A stretch of 64,000 nucleotides of DNA. Source: an uncultured Amphritea sp. (lineage in GTDB: Bacteria > Pseudomonadota > Gammaproteobacteria > Pseudomonadales > Balneatricaceae). Every line of letters begins with the position of its first letter. The first letter of the stretch is position 1. Position numbers and translations under genes: made by a program. The stretch lies in contig NZ_CAKZLP010000024.1 of assembly GCF_937127095.1 (NCBI RefSeq), positions 1 to 64,000 of the forward strand. The letters are read 5' to 3'. Shown here one piece after another: positions 6,724-15,895 of the stretch. Below the pieces are notes generated by a model. That model ran no database searches. It was not told the DNA's origin and saw only the letters and a program-made list of their open reading frames with translations.

Positions 6724-7436
6724 CATGCTTTCCTTTTTCTCGCGTCCCTAACCATAAAGGATCGGCCCGAGCCCCGTTTCAGCTCAAACAGGTCAACCTC
6801 TTTAAACAGACTGCTGAGGTTTTTATAGCCATAGTTGCGGCAGTCAAATGACGTTCTGTTGGAGATGTTAGCACCCACCGGGCCTAGCGCAGCCCAACCG
6901 TCTTCATCTTCCGTGGCTGCAATCGCCTGACGCAACAGGTTGATCAGCTTGGTATCGGATTTGATGTTTTTAGGTTTGACGGTGCTGGCATTTTCGACGG
7001 TTTCCGGCTGATCCAGAAAGAGAAATTTAGAGCAGGCATTCACAAAAGGGGAAGGCGTCTTCCGTTCACCAAACCCCAGCACGACCTTGCCTTCGGCCAA
7101 TGCCCGGGTAACCATCGGCGTAAAATCACAATCGGAGGTAATAAAACACATGACATCGATGTCTTTGGTGTACATGATATCCATTGCATCAATCACCAGA
7201 GCGATGTCAGAGGCATTCTTCCCTTTGATTAAATCGTACTGCTGTACCGGCTGAATGGCATATTCATGCAGCAGCTCTTCCCACGACTTCAGCGTTGGGG
7301 ATTTCCAGTTGCCATAAGCCTTACGAATAGTCACCACGCCATATTTTGCAACTTCGCTCAGAACCACGTCAAACTTGCTTGCCGGGGCATTATCCGCATC
7401 GATAAACAGGGCTATCTTTTGCTTTATTTCGCTCAT
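6723..7436 (-). CDS. NYN-domain protein with C-terminal OST-HTH/LOTUS-like domain
   Basis: A 237-residue protein. Residues 1 to about 145 form a NYN (PIN-fold) domain with ALFIDADNAP at the first metal-binding aspartates and FITSDCDFTPMVTRA at the second acidic cluster. NYN domains are Mg-dependent RNases or nucleases. The C-terminal third resembles the OST-HTH/LOTUS fold (LINLLRQAIAA, WAALGPVGANISN, GYKNLSSLFKEVDLF), a predicted RNA-binding module. I chose ATG at 7436, which gives the expected MSEIKQKIALFIDADN opening; a GTG at 7481 is the alternative. Bacterial NYN-LOTUS proteins are widespread but poorly characterised. Confidence 0.8.
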   Translation of the reverse strand: MSEIKQKIALFIDADNAPASKFDVVLSEVAKYGVVTIRKAYGNWKSPTLKSWEELLHEYAIQPVQQYDLIKGKNASDIALVIDAMDIMYTKDIDVMCFITSDCDFTPMVTRALAEGKVVLGFGERKTPSPFVNACSKFLFLDQPETVENASTVKPKNIKSDTKLINLLRQAIAATEDEDGWAALGPVGANISNRTSFDCRNYGYKNLSSLFKEVDLFELKRGSGRSFMVRDARKRKA

Positions 7437-7568
7437 GTTAAAACCGCATTTTTCTGAATAGACGAAACAACTTATCTCCACATGGGTAAAGCTGTCAAAG
7501 TATTACAAGTAAAAGCAAGCAGATCACCGCGAGCTTCCCAGAGGAGATACTTGCGTTATTCCCACAAA

Positions 7569-7672
7569 AAAGAGAGCCAAAGCTCTCTTTCTTGTTGTTT
7601 TTACGCTTTTTCTAACCACTAGCGAGCGGCGAAGCCGCGTCTAGCAAGCAACGTGCTCTTCGTTGCGTTCTA
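7569..7672 (+). repeat. modular hairpin repeat
   Basis: AAAGAGAGC-CAAA-GCTCTCTTT (7569-7590) followed by a T-run, GCGGC-GAA-GCCGC (7626-7638) and GCAACG/CGTTGC (7648-7666). It begins 8 nt beyond the 3' end of the reductase gene. On that gene's strand the array comes first and the long hairpin last. Confidence 0.8.
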
Positions 7673-7680
7673 AAGACGCC

Positions 7681-8715
7681 TTACTTTCGGGGCGCATACG
7701 CAAACACGTCAGAATGAATCTGCGAGTCCTGCAGGCCCTTAGCCTCGCACGCGTCGAGTAGCGCATACACCATCGCCGGTGAGCCGCTAGTGAATACCTC
7801 AACATTGTCGAAGTTTTCAAAATCGGCCACGATCGCTTCTGGCAGCAGCGCAGTGCGGCCCGCCCAGCCGGGGCTGTTGCCGGGTTCGCTAACCACCAGA
7901 TGGACATGAACGTTGCTGTGTTCTGCCGCCCATTGCAGCGGCAGTTTTTCCAGATAGAAATCCGCCTCGACCCGGGCTCCCCAGTAAATATGGATAGGGT
8001 TAGATACCTGGTTGGCCAGCAGGTGCTCGGCAATGCTTTTGATCTGCGAGAAGCCGGTGCTGGCAGCAGCCAGGATAATCGTGGTTTCCGCGCTTAACGA
8101 TCCGGCTTCGAGATAGCAGTCACCTTTTGGCAGCTCAATCTCGACGCTGGGGTTGTTCTGCAGATGCTCCATGATGGCGATCGACATCTCGCCCTCCGGT
8201 AAGCGGCGGATATGCAGTTCGATATCACTGCTGAAGTCTGGCGCGCTGCCAATCGAGAAGGCCGCTCGACGCTGATCTGGCAAAATCATTTCCAGGTATT
8301 GCCCGGCATGGAACTCAACCGCATGTCGACCGGTGACCGGCAGATGCAATCGCACCCGGTATACATCATGGCTCAGCTGTTCAATTGCAGCGATACTACA
8401 AACCAGTTTTTTCACTCGTAACTCTCCAGGGCGTAGCAGCCCATCTATTCTCACTCTGACATCACTGTATGGTACGGCGGTACAGGCAAAGATCTGCGAG
8501 GGTTGATCGCCCTCGGTTAATTGCAGTTCCAGCTCGGGATAACGCTGGCGGATACTGCCCGCTATCAGGGTTGCTTTACAAATTTCACAAACGCCGTTGC
8601 GACAGCTGAAACGCATGGTATAACCTGCGTTGCGCAGACTATCGAAGATCGACAGCCCCGCCTCAGCCACAACAACATGTTGATCGTTAACGGTAATCTG
8701 GTAACGCTCAGTCAC
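7681..8715 (-). CDS. [2Fe-2S]/FAD/NAD(P)H oxidoreductase (ferredoxin reductase type)
   Basis: A 344-residue electron-transfer protein. An N-terminal plant-type ferredoxin domain (about 1-95) has the cluster motif CRNGVCEIC and a fourth cysteine in FACTA. An FAD domain (about 100-200) carries [10 protein letters not shown] in place of the usual RxYS. A C-terminal NAD(P) domain follows ([27 protein letters not shown]). It is often annotated as CDP-6-deoxy-delta-3,4-glucoseen reductase or a Fre-like flavin reductase. Its start overlaps the end of ubiD by 8 nt. The same ubiD-reductase pairing is seen in Pseudomonas, suggesting a link to ubiquinone synthesis or flavin supply, which is inference. 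Confidence 0.8.
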   Translation of the reverse strand: MTERYQITVNDQHVVVAEAGLSIFDSLRNAGYTMRFSCRNGVCEICKATLIAGSIRQRYPELELQLTEGDQPSQIFACTAVPYSDVRVRIDGLLRPGELRVKKLVCSIAAIEQLSHDVYRVRLHLPVTGRHAVEFHAGQYLEMILPDQRRAAFSIGSAPDFSSDIELHIRRLPEGEMSIAIMEHLQNNPSVEIELPKGDCYLEAGSLSAETTIILAAASTGFSQIKSIAEHLLANQVSNPIHIYWGARVEADFYLEKLPLQWAAEHSNVHVHLVVSEPGNSPGWAGRTALLPEAIVADFENFDNVEVFTSGSPAMVYALLDACEAKGLQDSQIHSDVFAYAPRK

Positions 8716-10189
8716 ACTTAATGCCTAACTGATCCCAGATATCATCGACCCGCTGTTTTACCTCTGACGACATCACAATCGGCTCACCCCACTCCCGGGT
8801 AGTTTCACCAGGCCACTTATTGGTGGCATCCATCCCCATTTTTGACCCGAGGCCAGAAACCGGTGAGGCAAAGTCGAGATAGTCGATCGGGGTATTATCG
8901 ATCAGGGTGGTGTCGCGGATCGGGTCCATCCGGGTGGTAATCGCCCAGACCACATCATTCCAGTCCCGGGCGTTAATATCATCATCACAGACAATGACAA
9001 ACTTCGTATACATAAACTGCCGCAGGAACGACCAGACGCCCAGCATCACCCGCTTGGCATGACCCGGATACTGCTTCTTCATGGTGACTATCGCCATGCG
9101 GTAGGAACAACCTTCCGGCGGCAGATAGAAATCGGTAATTTCCGGGAACTGCTTCTGCAGAATCGGCACGAACACTTCGTTCAGTGCAACCCCCAGCACG
9201 GCGGGTTCATCCGGTGGGCGGCCGGTATAGGTGCTGTGATAGATCGGATCGGGCCGGTGGGTAATGCGCTCAACGGTAAATACCGGGAAGCTGTCGACCT
9301 CGTTGTAATAGCCGGTATGGTCACCGAACGGCCCTTCATCAGCCATCTCTTCCGGGTCGATATAGCCTTCGAGAATAAACTCGGCACTCGCGGGCACCTG
9401 CAGATCACTGCCGATACACGGGGTGACTTCGGTTTTACCGCCGCGCAGCAGACCGGCAAAGGCGTATTCTGACAGGGTATCCGGCACCGGCGTAACCGCG
9501 CCCAGAATGGTGGCTGGATCAGCTCCCAGCGCCACCGCAACAGGAAACCGTTCGCCCGGATGCTGCTCTTTCCATTCACGAAAATCCAGCGCTCCGCCAC
9601 GGTGTGCCAGCCAGCGCATAATCAGTTTGTTTTTACCGATCACCTGCTGGCGGTAGATACCCAGATTCTGTCGGGACTTGTTCGGCCCCCGGGTAATAAC
9701 CAGCGGCCAGGTTACCAGTGGACCGGCATCACCGGGCCAGCAGCGTTGTACCGGGATTTTACCCAGATCAACATCATCGCCCTCAATTACATGGGTCTGA
9801 CAGGCCGCATTGCGAACCTTTTTCGGCCCCATGTTGAGCACCTGCTTAAAGATCGGCAGCTTCTCCCAGGCATCTTTCATCCCTTTGGGCGGCTCAGGCT
9901 CTTTCAGCATCGCTAACAGTTTGCCCACTTCCCGCAGACTGGCAACATCCTCCTGCCCCATCCCCAGCGCAACCCGTCTGGGCGTACCAAACAGGTTTGC
10001 CAGTACCGGATAATCATAGCCTTTGGGGTTTTCAAACAGCAGCGCCGGGCCACCGGCCCGCAGTGTCCGGTCACAAATCTCGGTCATCTCCAGATTGGGA
10101 TCGACTTCGACGCTGATACGCACCAGTTCACCTTGTTTTTCAAGGCTGTGGATAAAGTCTCGCAGGTCTTTGTATTTCAGGTTCGACAT
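8708..10189 (-). CDS. ubiD: 4-hydroxy-3-polyprenylbenzoate decarboxylase UbiD
   Basis: A 493-residue enzyme matching E. coli UbiD nearly along its length, with [14 protein letters not shown] ([19 protein letters not shown]) early, [19 protein letters not shown] in the middle and [20 protein letters not shown] near the end. It uses prenylated FMN to decarboxylate 4-hydroxy-3-polyprenylbenzoate in ubiquinone biosynthesis. The flavin is supplied by UbiX, not encoded here. The start is the ATG at 10189, giving [12 protein letters not shown]; a TTG four codons upstream is unlikely. The rho terminator lies just upstream, so it probably has its own promoter or depends on read-through. Confidence 0.95.
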   Translation of the reverse strand: MSNLKYKDLRDFIHSLEKQGELVRISVEVDPNLEMTEICDRTLRAGGPALLFENPKGYDYPVLANLFGTPRRVALGMGQEDVASLREVGKLLAMLKEPEPPKGMKDAWEKLPIFKQVLNMGPKKVRNAACQTHVIEGDDVDLGKIPVQRCWPGDAGPLVTWPLVITRGPNKSRQNLGIYRQQVIGKNKLIMRWLAHRGGALDFREWKEQHPGERFPVAVALGADPATILGAVTPVPDTLSEYAFAGLLRGGKTEVTPCIGSDLQVPASAEFILEGYIDPEEMADEGPFGDHTGYYNEVDSFPVFTVERITHRPDPIYHSTYTGRPPDEPAVLGVALNEVFVPILQKQFPEITDFYLPPEGCSYRMAIVTMKKQYPGHAKRVMLGVWSFLRQFMYTKFVIVCDDDINARDWNDVVWAITTRMDPIRDTTLIDNTPIDYLDFASPVSGLGSKMGMDATNKWPGETTREWGEPIVMSSEVKQRVDDIWDQLGIKCD

Positions 10190-10202
10190 AATTTTCAGCA
10201 AT

Positions 10203-10232
10203 AAAAAAGGGCAAGCGCTAAGCTTACCCTTT
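10203..10232 (-). terminator. rho transcription terminator
   Basis: On the minus strand, AAAGGGTAAGC pairs with GCTTGCCCTTT (one G-T wobble) around a 5-nt loop and runs into TTTTTTATT. It lies 18 nt past the rho stop. Confidence 0.85.
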
Positions 10233-10249
10233 CAGAACAGAGATATGAA

Positions 10250-11509
10250 TCAGGAACGACGCATCGAGAGGAAGAATTCGTCGTTGGTCTTGAAGTCTTT
10301 CAGCTTATCGAGGACAAACTCAATCGCGGCAGAGTCTTCCATCGGATCCAGCAGCTTACGCAGAATCCACATGCGCTGCAGTTCATCTTCAGAGGTCAGC
10401 AGATCTTCACGACGGGTACCGGAACGACGGATGTTGAAGGCAGGATAAACCCGCTTCTCTGCCACTTTACGGTCCAGATGCACTTCAGAGTTACCGGTAC
10501 CTTTGAACTCCTCAAAGATAACCTCATCCATCTTCGAACCGGTATCAACCAGTGCGGTAGCGATGATGGTCAGGCTGCCACCCTCTTCGATATTACGGGC
10601 CGCACCAAAGAAACGCTTAGGACGTTCCAGCGCGTGCGCATCGACGCCACCGGTGAGTACTTTACCGGAGGATGGGATCACGGTGTTGTAGGCACGGGCC
10701 AGACGGGTAATAGAGTCGAGCAGGATAACCACATCCTGTTTGTGCTCAGTCAGGCGCTTAGCCTTTTCCAGCACCATCTCAGCAACCTGCACGTGACGTG
10801 ACGGCGGCTCATCGAAAGTCGAGGCAACCACTTCACCGCGCACGGTGCGCTGCATCTCGGTGACTTCCTCAGGACGCTCATCAATCAGCAGTACAATAAG
10901 ATGCACTTCCGGGTTGTTACGTTTAATCGAGTTGGCAATATTCTGCAGCATCAGGGTCTTACCCGCCTTCGGCGGAGACACCAGCAATGCGCGCTGACCT
11001 TTACCCATCGGGCAAACCAGGTCGATAACCCGGGCAGTCAGATCTTCGGTACTGCCGTTACCCAGTTCCATCTTCAACCGTTCCTGCGCAAACAGCGGGG
11101 TCAGGTTTTCAAACAGAATCTTATTCTTGGCATTTTCCGGCTTATCAAAGTTGATCTGATCAACTTTCAGCAGGGCAAAATAACGTTCGCTATCTTTTGG
11201 CGGACGAATTTTACCGGAAATAGTATCGCCGGTACGCAGGTTAAAGCGTCGGATCTGGCTTGGTGATACATAGATATCATCAGGGCCTGCCAGGTATGAA
11301 CCTTCTGCCGATCGCAAAAAGCCGAAACCATCCTGCAAAATTTCCAACACGCCATCGCCGTAGATATCTTCACCACCCTTAGCATGACGCTTAAGAATCG
11401 CAAAAATAACATCTTGTTTACGGGAACGGCCCAGATTATCCAGCCCCATCTCTTTTGCTATATCTAGCAAATCGGGAACGCTTTTCTTTTTAAGTTCTGT
11501 AAGATTCAT
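10250..11509 (-). CDS. rho: transcription termination factor Rho
   Basis: A 419-residue hexameric RNA helicase, the same length as E. coli Rho, starting [15 protein letters not shown]. The N-terminal cold-shock-like RNA-binding domain carries GFGFLRS and the ATPase core has the Walker [13 protein letters not shown] and Walker [16 protein letters not shown]. The Q-loop/R-loop regions ([15 protein letters not shown]) are intact. I use the ATG at 11509 rather than an upstream TTG at 11536. It sits between ubiD and trxA as in Pseudomonas. The 286 bp upstream form a long leader, consistent with Rho autoregulating its own message as in E. coli. Confidence 0.97.
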   Translation of the reverse strand: MNLTELKKKSVPDLLDIAKEMGLDNLGRSRKQDVIFAILKRHAKGGEDIYGDGVLEILQDGFGFLRSAEGSYLAGPDDIYVSPSQIRRFNLRTGDTISGKIRPPKDSERYFALLKVDQINFDKPENAKNKILFENLTPLFAQERLKMELGNGSTEDLTARVIDLVCPMGKGQRALLVSPPKAGKTLMLQNIANSIKRNNPEVHLIVLLIDERPEEVTEMQRTVRGEVVASTFDEPPSRHVQVAEMVLEKAKRLTEHKQDVVILLDSITRLARAYNTVIPSSGKVLTGGVDAHALERPKRFFGAARNIEEGGSLTIIATALVDTGSKMDEVIFEEFKGTGNSEVHLDRKVAEKRVYPAFNIRRSGTRREDLLTSEDELQRMWILRKLLDPMEDSAAIEFVLDKLKDFKTNDEFFLSMRRS

Positions 11510-11716
11510 AGGTATTTGTGTAGTGTTGGAAGACAAGAATGTGCCTTGAGCGGAATAGATGAAGAACTATTCAGATCAGATTGAATTGATAAAGTGAAAT
11601 TAGAGTTCTTAACCAGAGCAGTTGTCCAATGTACTGGAAGTGAAGTGTCCTGGAAGAGAATCCGGTGTTTGGAAGTGACACTATAATGCGTTGGTTAAAA
11701 AGAGTCCAGTAAATCA

Positions 11717-11781
11717 GGGAGTAAACCATGATCCTGGTCACTCCCTACACTTTTTACCGACTAAGGTCGTAAAATTAGTCG
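11717..11781 (-). other. structured leader/intergenic region between trxA and rho
   Basis: Two inverted repeats lie between trxA and rho. The first is AGGGAGT/ACTCCCT (about 11716-11747), enclosing an inner ACCA/TGGT. The second is CGACTAA/TTAGTCG (11758-11764 with 11775-11781), just past the trxA stop. The second may be a weak trxA terminator, and both could act in the rho leader. I found no convincing promoter in 11510-11700. Confidence 0.4.
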
Positions 11782-11795
11782 ATTAAAGACAACGT

Positions 11796-12122
11796 TTAAA
11801 TACTTTCTTCAATAAAAGCGGACAGCTGGGACTTAGACAGTGCGCCAACTTTCGTCGCTTCAACATTGCCATCTTTAAACAGCATCAGTGTTGGAATACC
11901 ACGAATACCGAATTTTGGCGGTGTTTCGTTATTCTCATCGATATTCAGCTTACAGACTTTCAGCTTACCATCGTAATCCTTGGCGATCTCTTCCAATACC
12001 GGGGCAATCATCTTGCATGGGCCACACCACTCAGCCCAGTAATCAACCAGTACCGGACCGTCTGCTTTCAATACATCATCTTCAAAGGACGCATCGGTCA
12101 CGTTAACAATATTTTCACTCAT
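11796..12122 (-). CDS. trxA: thioredoxin 1
   Basis: A 108-residue cytoplasmic thioredoxin with the redox motif WCGPCK at residues 31-36 and the cis-proline loop [11 protein letters not shown], matching E. coli TrxA in length. It reduces protein disulfides using electrons from thioredoxin reductase. AGAGG precedes the ATG at 12122, and a sigma70-type promoter lies about 45-75 nt upstream. It is divergent from ppx. Confidence 0.96.
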   Translation of the reverse strand: MSENIVNVTDASFEDDVLKADGPVLVDYWAEWCGPCKMIAPVLEEIAKDYDGKLKVCKLNIDENNETPPKFGIRGIPTLMLFKDGNVEATKVGALSKSQLSAFIEESI

Positions 12123-12166
12123 AAAAAGCCTCTGCAGTGAGATTCACTAAATATTAATAGTTACCG

Positions 12167-12196
12167 ATCATAACACTGTCATTAAACAATTGTGAA
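12167..12196 (-). promoter_or_regulatory. probable sigma70 promoter of trxA
   Basis: On the minus strand, TTCACA (12196-12191) and TATGAT (12172-12167) are separated by 18 nt, each matching consensus at five of six positions. Initiation near 12160 would give a leader of about 38 nt. Confidence 0.55.
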
Positions 12197-12300
12197 TATG
12201 CAGGGAATGCCGCAGACATCAATATCCGGGCTGTTTCCTCTCTAATCAGTAACATATATCTGTTAAGATGGGTCTATTCTCTTATTTGAAGCATACGCAC

Positions 12301-13815
12301 ATGAATCAGGAAACCACCACCAGCCCGAGCGAGCAATCACTGCTGGCTGCGATCGACCTTGGATCCAACAGCTTTCATATCGTAGTCGCAAAACTTGTTC
12401 AGGGCGAGCTTCAGCCGATCGATCTTTTGTCTGAAAAAGTGCAACTGGCCGCGGGCCTTGACGAAAACCGTATGTTATCGCCCGAAGCGATACAGCGAGG
12501 ACTGGAGTGTATGGAACGCTTCGCCCAGCGCGTGCGGGACATCCCTGACCAACAGATCAGAATTGTCGGCACCAATGCGCTGCGGGAAGCGGTCAACAGT
12601 GACGACTTCATTCTCGAAGCGGAAAAGATCATGGGCTGCTCCATCGAAGTGATCGCCGGTATCGAAGAAGCCCGTTTGATCTACCTGGGCGTATCCCACA
12701 CCCTGGCCGGCGATAACGGCCGCCGACTGGTGATCGATATCGGGGGTGGCAGTACTGAATTTATTATTGGCGAACGCTTTGAACCACTGGAACTGGAAAG
12801 CCTGGAGATGGGCTGCGTCAGTTTTAATAACCGTTATTTCCCGGACGGCGTCATCAGCGAAAAGAACTTTCAGTTGGCAGTATTTGGTGCACTACGCGAA
12901 CTGTTAACCATCAAACGAACCTATCGACAGCTGGGCTGGGAAGACTGCGTTGGCGCATCCGGGACAATCAAAGCGGTACGCAACGCCTGTATCAACCTGG
13001 GCTATGCAACCGACAAGGTCAATGCTGCAGCGCTTCAGCAGCTGAAAGATAAAATTCTCAGTTATAGCCATGTCGATGAGATCGATATCGATGGTTTAAA
13101 AGAGGATCGTCGTTCGGTATTCCCCGCCGGTATCGCTATTTTATCGGCGGCGTTTGAATCACTGGGCATCAAAGAGATTCGCTTCTCGGAAGGCGCGCTG
13201 CGGGAGGGCCTGTTATACGATATGGCCGGGCGTCTACGGCACGAGGACGTTCGTGAACGCAGTATCAATGCGATGATGCAACGTTACCGGGTGGACCAGG
13301 AACAGGCGATGCGGATTGAACAGACCGCGCTGATCTCCCTGACGCAGGTGAGAGAGAGCTGGAAGCTGGATAACACTGAATATCACAATATGCTCAGCTG
13401 GGCGGCCCGCTGTTGCGAAACCGGCCTGACCATCGCCCACAGCCAGTATCACAAGCACAGCGCCTATCTGCTACTCAACTCAGACCTGCCGGGCTTCACC
13501 AAACGGCAACAGATTCAGCTGGCAGCCATCGTACTGGGACATCGGCGCAAATTCCCCACCTCGACCTTTGAACAACTCCTGCCACGGGAGGCGAAACACT
13601 TCAGCCGCCTGACCATACTGTTAAGGCTGTCCTTTGTGCTCAACCGCAGCCGCAGCCGGGAACGCCTGCCCGCCTTTCACCTGAGCGCAGAAGACAACGA
13701 ACTGACACTGGCCTTCCCGGACAACTGGCTCAGCCATCAGCCACTGACACAGGCCGATCTGGAACAGGAAGCAGGGTATCTCGCCAATGCAGGGTACACA
13801 CTGGCGTTTAAGTAG
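12301..13815 (+). CDS. ppx: exopolyphosphatase Ppx
   Basis: A 504-residue member of the Ppx/GppA family, with the ASKHA-fold phosphate motif AAIDLGSNSFHIVVAK near the N-terminus, VIDIGGGSTEFIIGE around residues 145-160 and SEGALREGLLYDM ahead of a C-terminal HD-like helical domain. It releases phosphate from the ends of polyphosphate. I prefer the ATG at 12301 over 12268, since the extra residues have no family match. Its position beside trxA and rho matches Pseudomonas, where ppk follows. Here no ppk is present; the repeat region and convergent pckA follow instead. Confidence 0.93.
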   Translation: MNQETTTSPSEQSLLAAIDLGSNSFHIVVAKLVQGELQPIDLLSEKVQLAAGLDENRMLSPEAIQRGLECMERFAQRVRDIPDQQIRIVGTNALREAVNSDDFILEAEKIMGCSIEVIAGIEEARLIYLGVSHTLAGDNGRRLVIDIGGGSTEFIIGERFEPLELESLEMGCVSFNNRYFPDGVISEKNFQLAVFGALRELLTIKRTYRQLGWEDCVGASGTIKAVRNACINLGYATDKVNAAALQQLKDKILSYSHVDEIDIDGLKEDRRSVFPAGIAILSAAFESLGIKEIRFSEGALREGLLYDMAGRLRHEDVRERSINAMMQRYRVDQEQAMRIEQTALISLTQVRESWKLDNTEYHNMLSWAARCCETGLTIAHSQYHKHSAYLLLNSDLPGFTKRQQIQLAAIVLGHRRKFPTSTFEQLLPREAKHFSRLTILLRLSFVLNRSRSRERLPAFHLSAEDNELTLAFPDNWLSHQPLTQADLEQEAGYLANAGYTLAFK

Positions 13816-14060
13816 TTAGACGTCGCGAAAGGCGCGAGTAGCTAGACGCGGCTTCGCCGCTTGCTAGAACGGCGCTACGCGCCTGATAGTGGCTAGGAAG
13901 AGCAGCGGATACGGAGTGGTTCGGGGCTTTTGCTTTCTGCACTTACGTTTTTGAAACAATCGCTTACGAAGAGCAAAACCAATCTACGCTGCGCAAGCTA
14001 TTAAGAACGTTTTTTCTAGCGACTAGCAAGCGGCGCAGCCGCGTCTAACCACTAGCAACT
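13816..14060. repeat. modular hairpin repeat, head-to-head pair
   Basis: The left part is in reverse orientation: GCGGC-TTC-GCCGC at 13848-13860 with TCTAGC-type linkers inverted, and a divergent GGCGC-TAC-GCGCC unit at 13871-13883. The right part (about 14010-14060) is in forward orientation with TTTTTTCTAGCGACTAGC and GCGGC-GCA-GCCGC (14030-14042). The roughly 120 bp between the two show no gene. It occupies the space between convergent ppx and pckA. Confidence 0.7.
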
Positions 14061-14070
14061 GCTCTAAAAC

Positions 14071-14098
14071 AAAAAAGGCTCCCTCGGGAGCCTTTTTT
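14071..14098. terminator. bidirectional terminator between ppx and pckA
   Basis: AAAAAAGGCTCCC pairs perfectly with GGGAGCCTTTTTT around TC (13-bp stem with A- and T-runs on both sides). It lies 14 nt beyond the pckA stop. Confidence 0.92.
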
Positions 14099-14112
14099 CA
14101 TTCAATCTGCGT

Positions 14113-15660
14113 TTAAGCTTGTGGGCCTGCGGCGATGATTGATTCTGCTACACCTTCAAACTTGGTGAAGTTGCTGGTGAACTGACCGATCAGGTCATTT
14201 GCAGTGGCATCGTATGCGCCTTTGTCTGCCCAGGTGTCACGTGGATTCAGCAGTGCAGAATCAACACCCGGTACAGAGGTCGGCACAGTCAGGTTGATAC
14301 CTGGCAGATGCTGAGTCTGAACATCAACCAACGCACCACTCTGAATTGCAGCGATGATGCCGCGGGTGGTTGGAATATTGAAACGGTTACCCGTGCCGTA
14401 TGAACCACCAGTCCAGCCCGTGTTGACCAGATAAACCTGGCTACCGAACTCTTCAATACGCTTGATCAGCAGGTCAGCATATTCGCTGGCTGGACGCGGG
14501 AAGAATGGCGCACCGAAGCAGGTAGAGAAGGTGGACTTAATGCCACCACCGGAACCCATCTCAGTGGAACCCACCAGCGCGGTATAACCGGACAGGAAGT
14601 GATAAGCAGCGGCTTCTTTAGACAGGATAGACACAGGAGGCAGAACACCGGTCAGGTCACAGGTCAGGAAGACGATTGACTTAGGCTCGCCGCCTTTATT
14701 CTCTTCAGTACGTTTTTCAACGTGCTCCAGAGGATAAGCGCAACGACCATTTTCAGTCAGCGTGGTATCACAGTAATCGGCGATGCGTTTTTCATCCAGA
14801 GTGACGTTCTCGACGATCGCGCCAAAACGGATAGCATCCCAGATAATCGGTTCGTTCTTCTGACTCAGGTCGATGGTTTTCGCGTAGCAACCACCTTCCA
14901 GGTTAAAGACAACACCTTTACCCCAACCATGCTCATCATCACCGATCAGGTAACGCTCAGGATCTGCGGACAGGGTGGTCTTACCAGTACCGGACAGCCC
15001 GAAGAACAGGGTCGTATCGCCATCTTCACCGACGTTGGCCGAGCAGTGCATCGGCAGAACATCTTTTTCCGGCAGCAGGAAGTTCTGTACAGAGAACATC
15101 GCTTTCTTCATCTCACCGGCATAACGCATACCAGCGAGCAATACTTTGCGCTTGGCGAAGTTGATAATCACACAGCCATCGCTGTTAGTGCCATCACGCT
15201 CAGGGTCACATTCGAAGCTGGCCGCATTAATAACCTGCCACTCTTCTTTAGACTTCGGATTAAACTCTGCAGCGCGAATAAACAGGTTCTGACCAAACAG
15301 GTTCTGCCAGGCAGTCTCAGTGGTCATCAAAACCGGCAGGTAATGATTAGTGTCGGAACCCACATGAACATTGGATACGAAATGTTCCCGAGCCGCCAGG
15401 TATTCCTCAACGCGGGCCCACAATGCATCAAATTTATCAGCATCAAATGGACGGTTGATCGGACCCCAATGGATCTCATCAGCGGTACTGGCTTCTTCAA
15501 CGATAAAACGATCCATCGGAGAACGACCTGTACGCTTACCGGTTTTAACAACCAGCGCACCGGTGTCAGCGAGAGTTCCTTCACCACGCTGGATGGCCTT
15601 TTCAACTAGCTGAGCCGGGCTCAAATTTACGTGTACAGTGTTCACGGTTTCTTTGCTCAT
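14113..15660 (-). CDS. pckA: phosphoenolpyruvate carboxykinase (ATP)
   Basis: A 515-residue ATP-dependent PEPCK that converts oxaloacetate to PEP in gluconeogenesis. Visible motifs are [10 protein letters not shown] near the N-terminus, the kinase-1a loop [11 protein letters not shown], the metal-binding IGDDEHGWG and [11 protein letters not shown] near the C-terminus. The ATG at 15660 is preceded by AAGGGA at good spacing, so I reject the longer frame from 15687. It lies beside hslO, as in E. coli. The 235-bp upstream region, with long A- and T-runs, presumably holds the promoter, but I could not pick one confidently. Confidence 0.96.
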   Translation of the reverse strand: MSKETVNTVHVNLSPAQLVEKAIQRGEGTLADTGALVVKTGKRTGRSPMDRFIVEEASTADEIHWGPINRPFDADKFDALWARVEEYLAAREHFVSNVHVGSDTNHYLPVLMTTETAWQNLFGQNLFIRAAEFNPKSKEEWQVINAASFECDPERDGTNSDGCVIINFAKRKVLLAGMRYAGEMKKAMFSVQNFLLPEKDVLPMHCSANVGEDGDTTLFFGLSGTGKTTLSADPERYLIGDDEHGWGKGVVFNLEGGCYAKTIDLSQKNEPIIWDAIRFGAIVENVTLDEKRIADYCDTTLTENGRCAYPLEHVEKRTEENKGGEPKSIVFLTCDLTGVLPPVSILSKEAAAYHFLSGYTALVGSTEMGSGGGIKSTFSTCFGAPFFPRPASEYADLLIKRIEEFGSQVYLVNTGWTGGSYGTGNRFNIPTTRGIIAAIQSGALVDVQTQHLPGINLTVPTSVPGVDSALLNPRDTWADKGAYDATANDLIGQFTSNFTKFEGVAESIIAAGPQA

Positions 15661-15895
15661 TGCTTGATTCCCTTGGCTTCTAGCCAAAAAAAGTAATTTA
15701 CCTGATAAAGCTGCCTGACCCCTGTTCTTGACATTTCCTGCCGGAAAGCCAACGGAGCCGTTATTATAAGGAGGCGTATTATGTCAAAAAAGTGTACAAA
15801 ACACCATCAACCCGGACATTTCCTGGCGGCAAAAAAAAACATCCGGGACACACACAAAAACAATTGTTAAAACAGTAACTTATTTCAAGACCCAA

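Noticed and set aside
464..7672. The hairpin repeats as integron attC sites with the intervening genes as cassettes
   Set aside because: No integrase, the sites lack the paired R' and R'' core pattern, they consist of several separate hairpins each, and some lie between ordinary chromosomal genes on both strands.
464..14060. The hairpin repeats as a CRISPR array
   Set aside because: Spacing is kilobase-scale and irregular, the linkers are conserved rather than unique, and no cas gene is present.
14722..15609. 295-residue ORF opposite pckA
   Set aside because: Shadow of a highly conserved coding gene; the composition is that of an antisense frame.
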